Assembly (NCBI RefSeq): GCF_000512695.2
Contig: NZ_AZRW02000007.1
Coordinates: 1-64,000, forward strand
Length of the DNA: 64,000 nt
Direction: 5' to 3'
Origin: Pseudomonas sp. QTF5
GTDB lineage: Bacteria; Pseudomonadota; Gammaproteobacteria; Pseudomonadales; Pseudomonadaceae
Of the stretch, positions 41,116-49,205 are shown in pieces. The notes under the pieces are model-generated. The model worked only from the letters and a program-made list of their open reading frames with translations. It ran no database searches and was not told the DNA's origin. The stretch's first letter is position 1. Each line of letters opens with the position of its first letter. The position numbers and the translations under genes are program-made.

Positions 41116-42561
41116 TTACGAACCGATGTAGCTGGTCTTCACGACCGTATAAAACTCTTGCGCATAGCGACCTTGCTCACGTGATCCATAGGATGAACCT
41201 TTACGCCCACCGAACGGAACGTGGTAATCCACGCCGGCGGTCGGCAGGTTGACCATCACCATCCCGGCCTGGGAATGACGTTTGAAGTGGTTGGCGTACT
41301 TCAGCGATGTGGTGGCGATGCCCGCCGACAGGCCGAATTCGGTGTCGTTGGCCATTTCCAGCGCAGCGTCGTAATCGGCCACGCGAACGATATTGGCCAC
41401 CGGGCCGAAAATCTCTTCGCGGCTGATACGCATCGCAGCTGTGCTGTCGGCAAACAGCGTCGGGGCGAGAAAGTAACCTTCGGTCTCGCACGTCACCAGA
41501 CCACCGCCGCTGACCAGACGCGCACCTTCGGACTGGCCGATGTCGATGTACTTCATGTCTTGTTCAAGCTGAGCCTGGGAGACTACCGGACCGATATCGG
41601 TCCCGGTTTTCAGCGCGTGACCGACCTTGATCGACTTCATGCGCTCGGCCATGGCTTCGACGAATTTGTCGTGAATCCCGGCGGTGACGATGAAGCGGCT
41701 CGAGGCGGTGCAACGCTGGCCGGTGGAGTAGAACGCGCTCTGTACCGACAGCTCGACCGCTTGCTTGAGGTCGGCGTCATCCAGAATGATCTGCGGGTTC
41801 TTGCCGCCCATTTCCAGCTGAACCTTGGCTTGGCGCGAGACGCAGCTAACAGCGATCTGGCGACCCACGCCCACGGAACCGGTGAAGCTGATGCCATCAA
41901 CTTTCGGGCTCTGCACCAGCGCATCGCCAACCACGCGACCGCTGCCCATCACCAGGTTGAACACGCCCACCGGGAAGCCTGCGCGGGAGATGATTTCCGC
42001 CAGCGCCCAGGCACAACCCGGTACCAGATCAGCAGGCTTCAGCACGACGCAGTTGCCGTAAGCCAGGGCCGGAGCAATTTTCCACGCAGGGATCGCAATC
42101 GGGAAGTTCCACGGGGTGATCAAGCCGACCACACCGAGCGCTTCGCGAGTGACTTCGACGTTGACGCCCGGACGCACCGACGGCAAATAGTCGCCGGACA
42201 GGCGCAGACATTCGCCGGCGAAGAACTTGAAGATGTTGCCGGCGCGAGTCACTTCGCCGATTGCTTCGGGCAGGGTCTTGCCCTCTTCCCGGGCCAGCAA
42301 AGTGCCTAACTCTTCGCGACGGGCGAGGATCTCGCTGCCAACTTTATCCAGTGAATCGTGACGTGCCTGAATGCCCGAAGTAGACCAGGCCGGGAACGCG
42401 GCGCGAGCGGCGTCGATGGCGGCGTGGACCTGAGCCAGATCAGCCTTGGCGTAGTCGCCGATGGTATCGGTCAGCTCGGACGGGTTGATGTTGGCGCAGT
42501 AATCACTGCCCGCCACCCATTCGCCGTTGATGTAGTTATCGAAACGCTTTGTATCTGTCAC
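41116..42561 (-). CDS. 2-oxoglutarate semialdehyde dehydrogenase (2,5-dioxovalerate dehydrogenase)
   Basis: A 481-residue NAD(P)-dependent aldehyde dehydrogenase. The general-base Glu lies in QLEMGGKNPQIILDDADL and the catalytic Cys in STGQRCTASSRFIV; the cofactor region is ISFTGSVGVGRQIA. In the glucarate/galactarate route it oxidises 2,5-dioxopentanoate from KdgD to 2-oxoglutarate. Assignment comes from family plus cluster. kdgD lies 73 bases upstream. Confidence 0.92.
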   Translation of the reverse strand: MTDTKRFDNYINGEWVAGSDYCANINPSELTDTIGDYAKADLAQVHAAIDAARAAFPAWSTSGIQARHDSLDKVGSEILARREELGTLLAREEGKTLPEAIGEVTRAGNIFKFFAGECLRLSGDYLPSVRPGVNVEVTREALGVVGLITPWNFPIAIPAWKIAPALAYGNCVVLKPADLVPGCAWALAEIISRAGFPVGVFNLVMGSGRVVGDALVQSPKVDGISFTGSVGVGRQIAVSCVSRQAKVQLEMGGKNPQIILDDADLKQAVELSVQSAFYSTGQRCTASSRFIVTAGIHDKFVEAMAERMKSIKVGHALKTGTDIGPVVSQAQLEQDMKYIDIGQSEGARLVSGGGLVTCETEGYFLAPTLFADSTAAMRISREEIFGPVANIVRVADYDAALEMANDTEFGLSAGIATTSLKYANHFKRHSQAGMVMVNLPTAGVDYHVPFGGRKGSSYGSREQGRYAQEFYTVVKTSYIGS

Positions 42562-42634
42562 GGGCTGCCCCTTTTAAAAGAAGTCCTCACGCAATAAGCC
42601 GCTGATTGCTCAGCGGCCTTGGTTTTATCGAGTG

Positions 42635-43546
42635 TTACTGCGCACCTTGCTTGTCGATCAGCGCGGCAAGCATTTCGTACTCTTCGCCCGTCAGATCAGT
42701 CAGCGGTGCCCGCACAGGGCCTGCGTCGAAGCCTGCGATTTTCGCCCCGGCCTTGACGATGCTCACGGCGTAACCGGCCTTGCGGTTGCGGATGTCCAGG
42801 TACGGCAGGAAGAAGTCGTCGATGATCTTGCCAACCGTGGCGTGATCTTCGCGAGCAATGGCGTGGTAGAAGTCCATCGCGGTTTTCGGGATGAAGTTGA
42901 ACACCGCCGACGAGTAAACCGGCACGCCCAGTGCCTTGTAGGCCGCGGCGTAGACTTCGGCGGTCGGCAAACCGCCCAGGTAGCTGAAGCGATCACCGAG
43001 GCGGCGACGGATCGACACCATCAACTCGATATCACCCAGACCATCCTTGTAACCGATCAGGTTCGGGCAACGCTCGGCCAGACGTTCCAGCAAAGGTGCG
43101 GTCAGGCGGCAGACGTTACGGTTGTAGACCACCACGCCGATTTTTACCGATTTGCATACCGCTTCAACGTGGTCGGCAACACCGTCCTGGCTGGCTTCGG
43201 TCAGGTAGTGCGGCAGCAGCAACAGGCCTTTGGCGCCCAGACGCTCGGCTTCCTGAGCGTATTCGATGGCTTGACGAGTCGAACCGCCGACACCGGCCAG
43301 GATCGGCACGCTGGTTTCGCAAGTGTCGACGGCAGTCTTGATGATTTCCGAATATTCGCTGGCCGCCAGAGAGAAAAACTCACCGGTGCCGCCCGCGGCG
43401 AACAATGCCGAGGCGCCGTATGGGGCCAGCCATTCGAGACGTTTGATATAGCCCGCGCGATGGAAATCGCCCTGAGCATTGAAGTCGGTGACCGGGAACG
43501 ACAGCAGGCCGGAAGAGAGGATGGACTTCAGTTCTTGTGGATTCAT
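42635..43546 (-). CDS. kdgD: 5-dehydro-4-deoxyglucarate dehydratase KdgD
   Basis: A 303-residue DapA-family lyase that dehydrates and decarboxylates 5-dehydro-4-deoxyglucarate to 2,5-dioxopentanoate. The Schiff-base lysine is in [13 protein letters not shown], and the family segments [16 protein letters not shown] and the tyrosine in [10 protein letters not shown] are present. It is the promoter-proximal gene of the catabolic run, and a strong palindrome (43603-43626) lies 57 bases upstream of its start. Confidence 0.94.
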   Translation of the reverse strand: MNPQELKSILSSGLLSFPVTDFNAQGDFHRAGYIKRLEWLAPYGASALFAAGGTGEFFSLAASEYSEIIKTAVDTCETSVPILAGVGGSTRQAIEYAQEAERLGAKGLLLLPHYLTEASQDGVADHVEAVCKSVKIGVVVYNRNVCRLTAPLLERLAERCPNLIGYKDGLGDIELMVSIRRRLGDRFSYLGGLPTAEVYAAAYKALGVPVYSSAVFNFIPKTAMDFYHAIAREDHATVGKIIDDFFLPYLDIRNRKAGYAVSIVKAGAKIAGFDAGPVRAPLTDLTGEEYEMLAALIDKQGAQ

Positions 43547-43576
43547 TTATTCGAACACCCTGGGTAGCAACGTTGT

Positions 43577-43744
43577 GTGAGAAAACCGTTCAGCCTTTGC
43601 CGAAGTTGTAGGTCATCGTACAACTTAAAATACAACCGTCAACTGCATTTCATCGCGGGCGACGACTGGTGGGGCTGGAGCACTTATCTGCTGCTCAAGG
43701 ACTACCAACCAACCGGCGTGCTGAATTCAGCGGCCAATGCCTGA
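43577..43744 (+). other. Orphan reading frame resembling a protein C-terminus
   Basis: A plus-strand frame that can be opened at GTG 43577 reads through the kdgD operator into NRQLHFIAGDDWWGWSTYLLLKDYQPTGVLNSAANA and stops at 43742-43744. The segment after about 43634 looks like real protein (tryptophan-rich, no skewed composition), while the part before it does not. I do not recognise the family. It may be the surviving 3' end of a lost gene just upstream of the 52-codon frame at 43759. Confidence 0.3.
43603..43626. promoter_or_regulatory. Palindrome before kdgD, likely FadR-type operator
   Basis: AAGTTGTA-N8-TACAACTT is a perfect inverted repeat. Its right part contains TCGTACAA, which fits the TNGT..ACNA pattern bound by FadR-subfamily GntR proteins. 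A near copy of one arm, AGTTGTACGATCACC, lies before the FadR-type gene (45042-45056). Confidence 0.55.
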
Positions 43745-43758
43745 TAAGGAGATCACTG

Positions 43759-43917
43759 ATGACTATCAAATTGAAACTGGAACTGGCTTCGGGCCAATCG
43801 CTGAAAGGCGCGCCGCTGGAGTTGCTGTCGAAAGGCTTGCCGATTGCCCGGGCGCTTGTGGATGAACGAGGGCATGCGGTTTTCGATGCCAAACCTGGGC
43901 TGCTGAGTTGGCGGTGA
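43759..43917 (+). CDS. Hypothetical 52-residue protein
   Basis: The frame MTIKLKLELASGQSLKGAPLELLSKGLPIARALVDERGHAVFDAKPGLLSWR has a very good ribosome binding site (AAGGAG, 8 bases before ATG). A frame extending further upstream is not supported by it. No family is recognised; the content (alternating beta-like stretch) could be a small folded domain. It lies 15 bases after the orphan C-terminal frame, so the two may once have been an operon. Confidence 0.5.
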   Translation: MTIKLKLELASGQSLKGAPLELLSKGLPIARALVDERGHAVFDAKPGLLSWR

Positions 43918-43975
43918 GAGTGGATCGGGGAATTTTGAAGACAATCTGAAAGATAAATTGAAGGCTACTGGCCCC

Positions 43976-44060
43976 ATCGCGAGCAAGCCCGGCTCCCACA
44001 GGTTTTGTGTCGATCACGACAGTATGAACACACAAAACACTGTGGGAGCCGGGCTTGCCC
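43976..44060. repeat. REPIN in reversed orientation, GAGCCGGGCTTGC variant
   Basis: Here the order of arms is inverted: GCGAGCAAGCCCGGCTCCCACA comes first and TGTGGGAGCCGGGCTTGCC second, with an inner pair GTTTTGTGT / ACACAAAAC. The core has one extra base (CCGGC) relative to other copies. The gap 43918-44240 otherwise holds the next REPIN and no gene. Confidence 0.8.
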
Positions 44061-44088
44061 TAATGCCAGTCAGTTAAGGTGCGATACC

Positions 44089-44178
44089 TGTGGGAGCGGG
44101 CTTGCTCGCGAAAGCGGTGTGTCAGGCGACATCAATGTTGACTATGCCGCCGTCTTCGCGAGCAAGCCCGCTCCCACA
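44089..44178. repeat. REPIN, GTGGGAGCGGGCTTGCTCGC type
   Basis: A 90-base facing pair TGTGGGAGCGGGCTTGCTCG / CGAGCAAGCCCGCTCCCACA. It stands 28 bases after the previous element, giving a tandem of REPINs downstream of the FadR-type regulator gene. Confidence 0.9.
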
Positions 44179-44240
44179 TGGATTGCGCTTAACTGCTGGC
44201 ATTTAGGGCTTGCCCGCGATGGCGTCCTTTCTGGCGACGC

Positions 44241-44990
44241 TCAGCCCCGCTGCGCCTGCGCCTCTTCATGCGCCAGGCGCAACCGCTCACGACTGTTGGT
44301 CAGATGCAAGCGCATCGCTGCGCGCGCCGCATCGGAATCCTGTCGCGCGATCGCCTCGTAGATTTCCTCGTGCTCGCGGCTCAGGCGACTCATGTAGTGC
44401 TGCTGGTCATCGTGGGCCAGGCGCGCGGAGTTCAGGCGTGTGCGTGGAATAATGCTGGTGCCCAGGTGGGTCATGATGTCGGTGAAGTAGCGGTTACCGG
44501 TGGCCAGGGCAATCTGCAGGTGGAACTGGAAATCCGAAGCCACTGCATCGCTGGCGTGGGAGACGCTTTCATTCAGCGCGTCCAGCGCCGCTCGCATCAA
44601 CGCCAGCTGCTCAGGGCTGCGACGTTGCGCGGCAAGGCCGGCGGACTCCACTTCCAGGCTGATACGCAATTCCAGAATCGCCAATACGTCGCGCAAGGTC
44701 ACCACGGTGGCCGGGTCGATACGGAAACCGCTCGGGCTCGGGGTGTCGAGCACGAAGGTGCCGATGCCGTGGCGGGTTTCCACCTGGCCGGCGGCCTGCA
44801 AACGGGAAATCGCTTCGCGCACCACGGTGCGGCTGACGCCATGGGCCTCCATGATCGCCGACTCGGTGGGCAACTTGTCGCCACGTTTGAGGTGACCGTC
44901 GCGGATCTGCTCGGACAACACCGTCACCAGTTCCTGAGCGAGGCTGCGGCGCTTGCGAGGGAGGCGAGGTGCGTCGATCGGGTTTTCCAT
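44241..44990 (-). CDS. FadR-subfamily GntR regulator
   Basis: A 249-residue regulator: winged helix (about residues 12-80, SLAQELVTVLSEQIRDGHLKRGDKLPTESAIMEAHGVSRTVVREAISRLQAAG) and the FCD ligand domain with metal-binding Asp/His positions (LRISLEVESAGLAAQR; HLQIALATGNRYF; EHEEIYEAI). The start MENPIDAPRLPRKRRS is chosen; a longer frame runs into a REPIN. Its position beside kdgD suggests control of glucarate/galactarate genes, as for GudR/GguR-like proteins in relatives; the effector is not known from sequence. Confidence 0.88.
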   Translation of the reverse strand: MENPIDAPRLPRKRRSLAQELVTVLSEQIRDGHLKRGDKLPTESAIMEAHGVSRTVVREAISRLQAAGQVETRHGIGTFVLDTPSPSGFRIDPATVVTLRDVLAILELRISLEVESAGLAAQRRSPEQLALMRAALDALNESVSHASDAVASDFQFHLQIALATGNRYFTDIMTHLGTSIIPRTRLNSARLAHDDQQHYMSRLSREHEEIYEAIARQDSDAARAAMRLHLTNSRERLRLAHEEAQAQRG

Positions 44991-45041
44991 GGTGAACGTT
45001 TGTCTCAAAAATTCGGCTGAGCCCGCATCATAGCGCATGCG

Positions 45042-45056
45042 AGTTGTACGATCACC
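45042..45056. promoter_or_regulatory. Operator-like half site before the FadR-type gene
   Basis: AGTTGTACGATCACC matches 14 of 15 bases of the reverse complement of the right half of the kdgD palindrome. It lies 52 bases before the regulator ATG, consistent with autoregulation. Confidence 0.45.
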
Positions 45057-45075
45057 GTCAGCATCCACTATCCCC

Positions 45076-45164
45076 TGTGGGAGCGGGCTTGCTCGCGAAG
45101 ACGGTGTGTCAGACACCTCAATATTGGATGTCAGACCGCTTTCGCGAGCAAGCCCGCTCCCACA
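45076..45164. repeat. REPIN, GTGGGAGCGGGCTTGCTCGC type
   Basis: TGTGGGAGCGGGCTTGCTCG / CGAGCAAGCCCGCTCCCACA with a loop carrying GACGGTGTGTCAGAC. It lies between the FadR-type gene and the ABC exporter gene, 16 bases from the latter's stop. Confidence 0.9.
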
Positions 45165-45179
45165 AGGGGATTGCGGTGT

Positions 45180-46907
45180 TCAGGCGGTGACGGTCTGGTC
45201 CACCAGATGCCCATTCTCGATACGCACATGCCGTGGATGGAAACGCTTCAGGCTGCTGCGATGGCCGACGCTGACGATGCTCAAACCCGGCAACTCGTCG
45301 ATCAACGCCTGATACAGCGACGCCTCATCTTCTTCGTCCATCGCCGAAGTGGCTTCGTCCATGTACAGCCATTGCGGTGCATAAAGCAGCGCACGGGCGA
45401 AGGCCAGACGTTGCTGCTCACCCGGCGAAAGCATGCGCTGCCAGTGATTGGCTTCGTCCAGACGCGAAATCAGGTGCGGCAAGCGGCAGGTTTCCAGCAC
45501 GTGGACGTAGCGCTCGTGCGGGTAGGTATCGCCCGGCTGTGGATAACTCAGGGCCTCGCGCAGGCTGCCAATCGGCAGATAGGGTTTTTGCGGCAGGAAC
45601 AGATAACGCCCCGTCGGCAGACGGATGCTGCCGTGGCCGGCCGGCCAAAGGTGTCCCATCGCCCGCAGCAACGTCGATTTGCCGCTGCCGGAACGACCGC
45701 TGAGCATGACGCGTTCGCCCTCCTCCACGGTCATGTCGGCGTTGGTCAGCAGATGACGACCGTCAGCGAGGTCGAGGCCAAGGTTATGCACCTTCAACGC
45801 CGTGCCCTGACTCTGTACATCGATGGCCGGTGCGCGTTCTTCGTTGTCGGTCATGGCCTGACGGAAACTCAGCAGACGATCACAAGTGGCACGCCACTCA
45901 GCGAGGTCCTGGTACGCGCTGATGAACCAGCTGAAGTTCTCCTGCACATTGCCGAACGCGGAGTTGATTTGCATCAGTTCACCAAGCTCGATCTTGCCGG
46001 CGAAGTAACGCGGCGCCGCGACCATGAACGGGAAGATGATTGCGATCTGCGCATAACCGGAGGTGAAGAAGGTCAGGCGCTTGGACACTTTCATGATGTC
46101 CCAGAAGTTGTGCCAGACCAGGCTGAAGCGGCTGCTCAGACGGCGGTTCTCGTTCGGTTCGCCGTTGTACAGCGCAATGCTTTCGGCATTCTCGCGGACA
46201 CGCACCATGGAGAAACGCAGGTCGGCTTCGAACCGTTGCTGGTTGTTGTTGAGGCCGATCAAGCGACGACCGATCACATGCGTCAGCCAACTGCCGACAG
46301 CGGCGTAAACCAGTGCGCACCAGAACATGTAGCCGGGGATGGTGAAGCCAAGCACTTCGATACTGCCCGACACGCCCCACAGAATGATCGAGAACGACAC
46401 CAGGCTGACGACGTTACGGATCAAGCCCAAGCCCAGGCCCAAGGTGTTGGTGGTGAACTTGTTGAGGTCTTCGGAAATCCGCTGGTCGGGGTTATCGGTG
46501 TAACCGCCCTGCTCCAGCTGGTAGTAATTCTTGTTGCCGAGCCAGCGGGCGAAGTGTTTCTCGGTGAGCCAGGCCCGCCAGCGAATGGTCAGCATCTGGG
46601 TCAGGTAGAGCCGGTACACCGCGCCGAGAATCGCCACGGCCGCGATGCCGCAGAAATACAGAATCAACTGCCAGAACGCCGCTTCGTCCTTCTTCTGCAG
46701 GGCGTTGTAGAAATCCTTGTACCAACTGTTGATCCACACCGAAATCGCCACACTGAACAACGACAGCGCGATCACTGCGATCAATAACGTCCAGGCCTTG
46801 CCCTTCTCTTCGCTGCGCCAGTAAGGCGTGATCATCGCCCAGACTTTGCGAAAAAACTGCCCGCGCACAGCATCGTTGACCGCGGAATATTCAGCGTTCT
46901 GATTCAT
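45180..46907 (-). CDS. SbmA/BacA-like ABC transporter ATP-binding/permease protein (YddA type)
   Basis: A 575-residue fusion of an ABC_membrane_2 (SbmA/BacA-like) transmembrane domain with about six helices and a C-terminal ATPase. Walker A is [17 protein letters not shown], the signature is LSPGEQQRLAFARALL and Walker B is WLYMDEATSAMDEED. Unlike SbmA itself it keeps its own ATPase, which fits the YddA group. The substrate is unknown; relatives move peptides, vitamins or long-chain acyl compounds. The start MNQNAEYSAVNDAVRG is preferred to one ten codons upstream. Confidence 0.88.
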   Translation of the reverse strand: MNQNAEYSAVNDAVRGQFFRKVWAMITPYWRSEEKGKAWTLLIAVIALSLFSVAISVWINSWYKDFYNALQKKDEAAFWQLILYFCGIAAVAILGAVYRLYLTQMLTIRWRAWLTEKHFARWLGNKNYYQLEQGGYTDNPDQRISEDLNKFTTNTLGLGLGLIRNVVSLVSFSIILWGVSGSIEVLGFTIPGYMFWCALVYAAVGSWLTHVIGRRLIGLNNNQQRFEADLRFSMVRVRENAESIALYNGEPNENRRLSSRFSLVWHNFWDIMKVSKRLTFFTSGYAQIAIIFPFMVAAPRYFAGKIELGELMQINSAFGNVQENFSWFISAYQDLAEWRATCDRLLSFRQAMTDNEERAPAIDVQSQGTALKVHNLGLDLADGRHLLTNADMTVEEGERVMLSGRSGSGKSTLLRAMGHLWPAGHGSIRLPTGRYLFLPQKPYLPIGSLREALSYPQPGDTYPHERYVHVLETCRLPHLISRLDEANHWQRMLSPGEQQRLAFARALLYAPQWLYMDEATSAMDEEDEASLYQALIDELPGLSIVSVGHRSSLKRFHPRHVRIENGHLVDQTVTA

Positions 46908-46935
46908 GGATAAGGCTCGATAAAGAAAAGAACAC

Positions 46936-46967
46936 ACACGAACCGATCATAAATGATCGGTTCGTGT
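46936..46967. terminator. Long palindrome downstream of roxR
   Basis: ACACGAACCGATCAT (46936-46950) and ATGATCGGTTCGTGT (46953-46967) form a perfect 15-bp stem with a two-base loop. On the minus strand it is followed by GTGTTCTTTTCTTT, so it probably ends roxSR, 37 bases after the roxR stop; a DNA-binding site is the alternative. Confidence 0.6.
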
Positions 46968-47003
46968 TATCGCGAGGGCTGGCGATAATCGTTCAGCGTC
47001 CGT

Positions 47004-47564
47004 TCAGCGACGGACCGGGCGCTTCTGCAGTTTGCGCTGCAGCGTGCGGCGGTGCATGCCCAAGGCGCGGGCAGTAGCGGAGATGTTGCCTTCGTGTTCG
47101 GTCAATACGCGCTGGATGTGCTCCCACTGGAGACGGTCCACGGACATCGGATTTTCCGGCACCAGCGTGTCGAGGTCGGCGTGCTCGGAGAGCAGCGCGG
47201 CCAGTACGTCATCGGCGTCCGCCGGTTTGCACAGGTAATTGCAGGCACCGCGCTTGATCGCCTCGACGGCGGTGGCAATGCTCGAGTAACCGGTGAGGAT
47301 CACCACGCGCATTTCCGGATCGAGTTCGAGCAGCTTGGGCAGCAACACCAGGCCCGAGTCGCCGTCCATTTTCAGATCAAGGGCGGCGTAATCCGGAATG
47401 TCGGCCTGGGCGATGGTCAAGCCTTCTTCGGCGGAACCTGCTGTGCTGACGCGAAAACCGCGGCGGGCCATGGCGCGGGCCATCACGCGGGTGAAGGTTG
47501 CGTCGTCGTCTACCAGCAGCAAATGCGGCAGTTCTTCGCCTTCGACTTGGATCTCGTCACTCAT
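47004..47564 (-). CDS. roxR: Response regulator RoxR (RegA/PrrA family)
   Basis: A 186-residue regulator: receiver domain with acidic pocket in LLLVDDDATFTRV, the phospho-Asp in DLKMDGDSG (Asp in YAALDLKM) and Lys in YLCKPAD, then a short linker and a Fis-type helix-turn-helix (HIQRVLTEHEGNISATARALGMHRRTLQRKLQKRPVRR). Start MSDEIQVEGEELP is chosen over an upstream frame. It overlaps the roxS stop by 8 bases. RoxSR controls respiratory chain genes such as the cyanide-insensitive oxidase in pseudomonads. Confidence 0.93.
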   Translation of the reverse strand: MSDEIQVEGEELPHLLLVDDDATFTRVMARAMARRGFRVSTAGSAEEGLTIAQADIPDYAALDLKMDGDSGLVLLPKLLELDPEMRVVILTGYSSIATAVEAIKRGACNYLCKPADADDVLAALLSEHADLDTLVPENPMSVDRLQWEHIQRVLTEHEGNISATARALGMHRRTLQRKLQKRPVRR

Positions 47565-48819
47565 GTTCGTCTCCTCGGGCGACACGGGGCAGGCGCAGCT
47601 CGGTAAGCGTGCCACCTTCCTCATGACTGTAGAGTTTCACTGAGCCGCCGGCGCGTGTCACGCTGGCCTTGCTCAAAAACAGGCCTAGGCCGAAACCTTT
47701 GCCCTTGGTGGTAAAAAACGGTTTGCCAATCTGCTCGGCAATGGCCAGTGGCACGCCGGCGCCATGGTCGCGAATGCTGATGGTCAAGTCCTCGGCATTC
47801 CAGTCCAGGGTCACTTGCAAGCCTTCAGGGCAAGCATCGGCGGCGTTGTTCAGCAAATTCAGCAGGGCCTGGGTCAGGTCCGGCGGCGGCGCCATGCGCG
47901 GCACGGTCCCCTGGCCAAGGCGCTGGAAGCGGTAACTGGCTTCCGGACGCATCAGATGCCAGCGATTCAGGGCTTCGTCGAGCCAGTCGGTGACGTCCTG
48001 CATCTCCACCGCCAAGCGACGATTGGCTTCCGCCGCCCGAACCAACTGCTGCAAGGTCTCTTTGCAGAGTTTGACCTGATCCTGCAGCACGCTCAAATCG
48101 TCCTGCAACAGCGGGTCGGGATGGTCCTGGCGCATTTCCTTGAGCAGCACGCTCATGGTCGCCAGCGGCGTGCCCAGTTCATGGGCGGCGCCGGCAGCCT
48201 GGGTCGCGACGGCCAGCAGTTGCTGATCGCGCAGGCCTTCTTCGCGACGAATGGCGCGCAGTTCTTCCTGACGACGCAGCTCTTCGGCCATGCGGGCTGC
48301 GAAGAACGTGATCACCGCTGCCGCCAGAGCGAAGCTCAGCCACATGCCGTAGATCTGCAAGTTTTCGCGGGCGATCGGGAACGTTTCCAGCGGATAGAAC
48401 CGCGCCAGCAGCAACGTATAAAGCGCCAGGGCGATACCGGACAAAATTACCGAATAGCGCCACGGCAACGTCACGGCGGCGATGGTCAGCGGCACCAGAT
48501 AATAAGAGACGAACGGGTTGGTCGAACCGCCGGAGAAGTACAGCAAGGCACTGTGGATAAACAGGTCGCAGGCCAATTGCAGCGCGTATTCAAGCTCGGT
48601 GACTGGCCAGGAGGTACGCAGGCGGACGGCGGTGAACACGCAGAGCAGGATCGAGCAACCGAGGGTCATTGCCAGTTGCACCCATGGCAACGGCAGCAGG
48701 TCGAACCAGTAGGCCAGCCCCACGGAACCGGCCTGAGCGGCCAGCACCAACGTGCGAATGAACGTGAGCCGCCAGAGATTCTGGCGAGTGGCGGAAGTGA
48801 TTTGAACGGGGGCGAGCAT
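47557..48819 (-). CDS. roxS: Redox sensor histidine kinase RoxS (RegB/PrrB family)
   Basis: A 420-residue membrane kinase with six N-terminal helices. The quinone-site heptad GGSTNPF is present between helices, and the H-box AAHELGTPLATMSV and the ATP-binding N/G boxes (LLNLLNNAADAC; ISIRDHGAGVP; GFGLGLFLSKA) follow. The RegB cysteine that lies between the last helix and the H-box is not present, so quinone rather than thiol sensing is likely. The start MLAPVQITSATRQN has AGGAGAGCTC before it; upstream extensions are REPIN sequence. Confidence 0.92.
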   Translation of the reverse strand: MLAPVQITSATRQNLWRLTFIRTLVLAAQAGSVGLAYWFDLLPLPWVQLAMTLGCSILLCVFTAVRLRTSWPVTELEYALQLACDLFIHSALLYFSGGSTNPFVSYYLVPLTIAAVTLPWRYSVILSGIALALYTLLLARFYPLETFPIARENLQIYGMWLSFALAAAVITFFAARMAEELRRQEELRAIRREEGLRDQQLLAVATQAAGAAHELGTPLATMSVLLKEMRQDHPDPLLQDDLSVLQDQVKLCKETLQQLVRAAEANRRLAVEMQDVTDWLDEALNRWHLMRPEASYRFQRLGQGTVPRMAPPPDLTQALLNLLNNAADACPEGLQVTLDWNAEDLTISIRDHGAGVPLAIAEQIGKPFFTTKGKGFGLGLFLSKASVTRAGGSVKLYSHEEGGTLTELRLPRVARGDEHE

Positions 48820-48946
48820 GAGCTCTCCTGATGAGCGCTCCAGGCGGATCGCACGGAGTATAACCAAGCCGCGGGCCTGAGAGGCGAAAGTGCGGCAAAC
48901 GACCACAGTTACTGCACGTGGATTTACCTTCAGCGATGAGTTTCCC

Positions 48947-49077
48947 TGGGGCGAGGGAGCTTGCTCCCGCTCGGCTGCGAAGCAGTCGTAAAATCGGTAT
49001 GCACGGTTTGTCAGATTCACCCGGTCGAAAGGTTGGGGCCCGCTTCGCAGTCCAGCGGGAGCGGACTCCCTCGCCAC
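48947..49077. repeat. REPIN, GTGGCGAGGGAGCTTGCTCCCGC type
   Basis: TGGGGCGAGGGAGCTTGCTC at the left faces GGGAGCGGACTCCCTCGCCA at the right (some decay in the core: GCGGACTCC). Inner arms CTGCGAAGCAG / CGCTTCGCAG pair. It lies between divergent roxS and the SIMPL gene. Confidence 0.85.
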
Positions 49078-49205
49078 AAAAGCCCTGGCACCATTTGAGA
49101 CTGTATAGAAGTTGTAACTGTGCGAACCGGACCATTGAAGCTAGAGTCAGATGGTTTCACGCAGGTTCGGACCTTAACCCCTGCGCACCGTCCAAGGAGC
49201 TTTTC

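Noticed and set aside
44991..45116. N-terminal extension of the FadR-type regulator frame
   Set aside because: It runs into a REPIN and gives residues not found in the family.
45171..46787. A 538-codon plus-strand open frame opposite the SbmA-like gene
   Set aside because: The other strand has clear Walker motifs and ABC signature; this frame is a shadow.
48820..49077. N-terminal extension of the RoxS frame
   Set aside because: The sequence is REPIN-derived, and the ATG at 48819 has a proper ribosome binding site and the family N-terminus.
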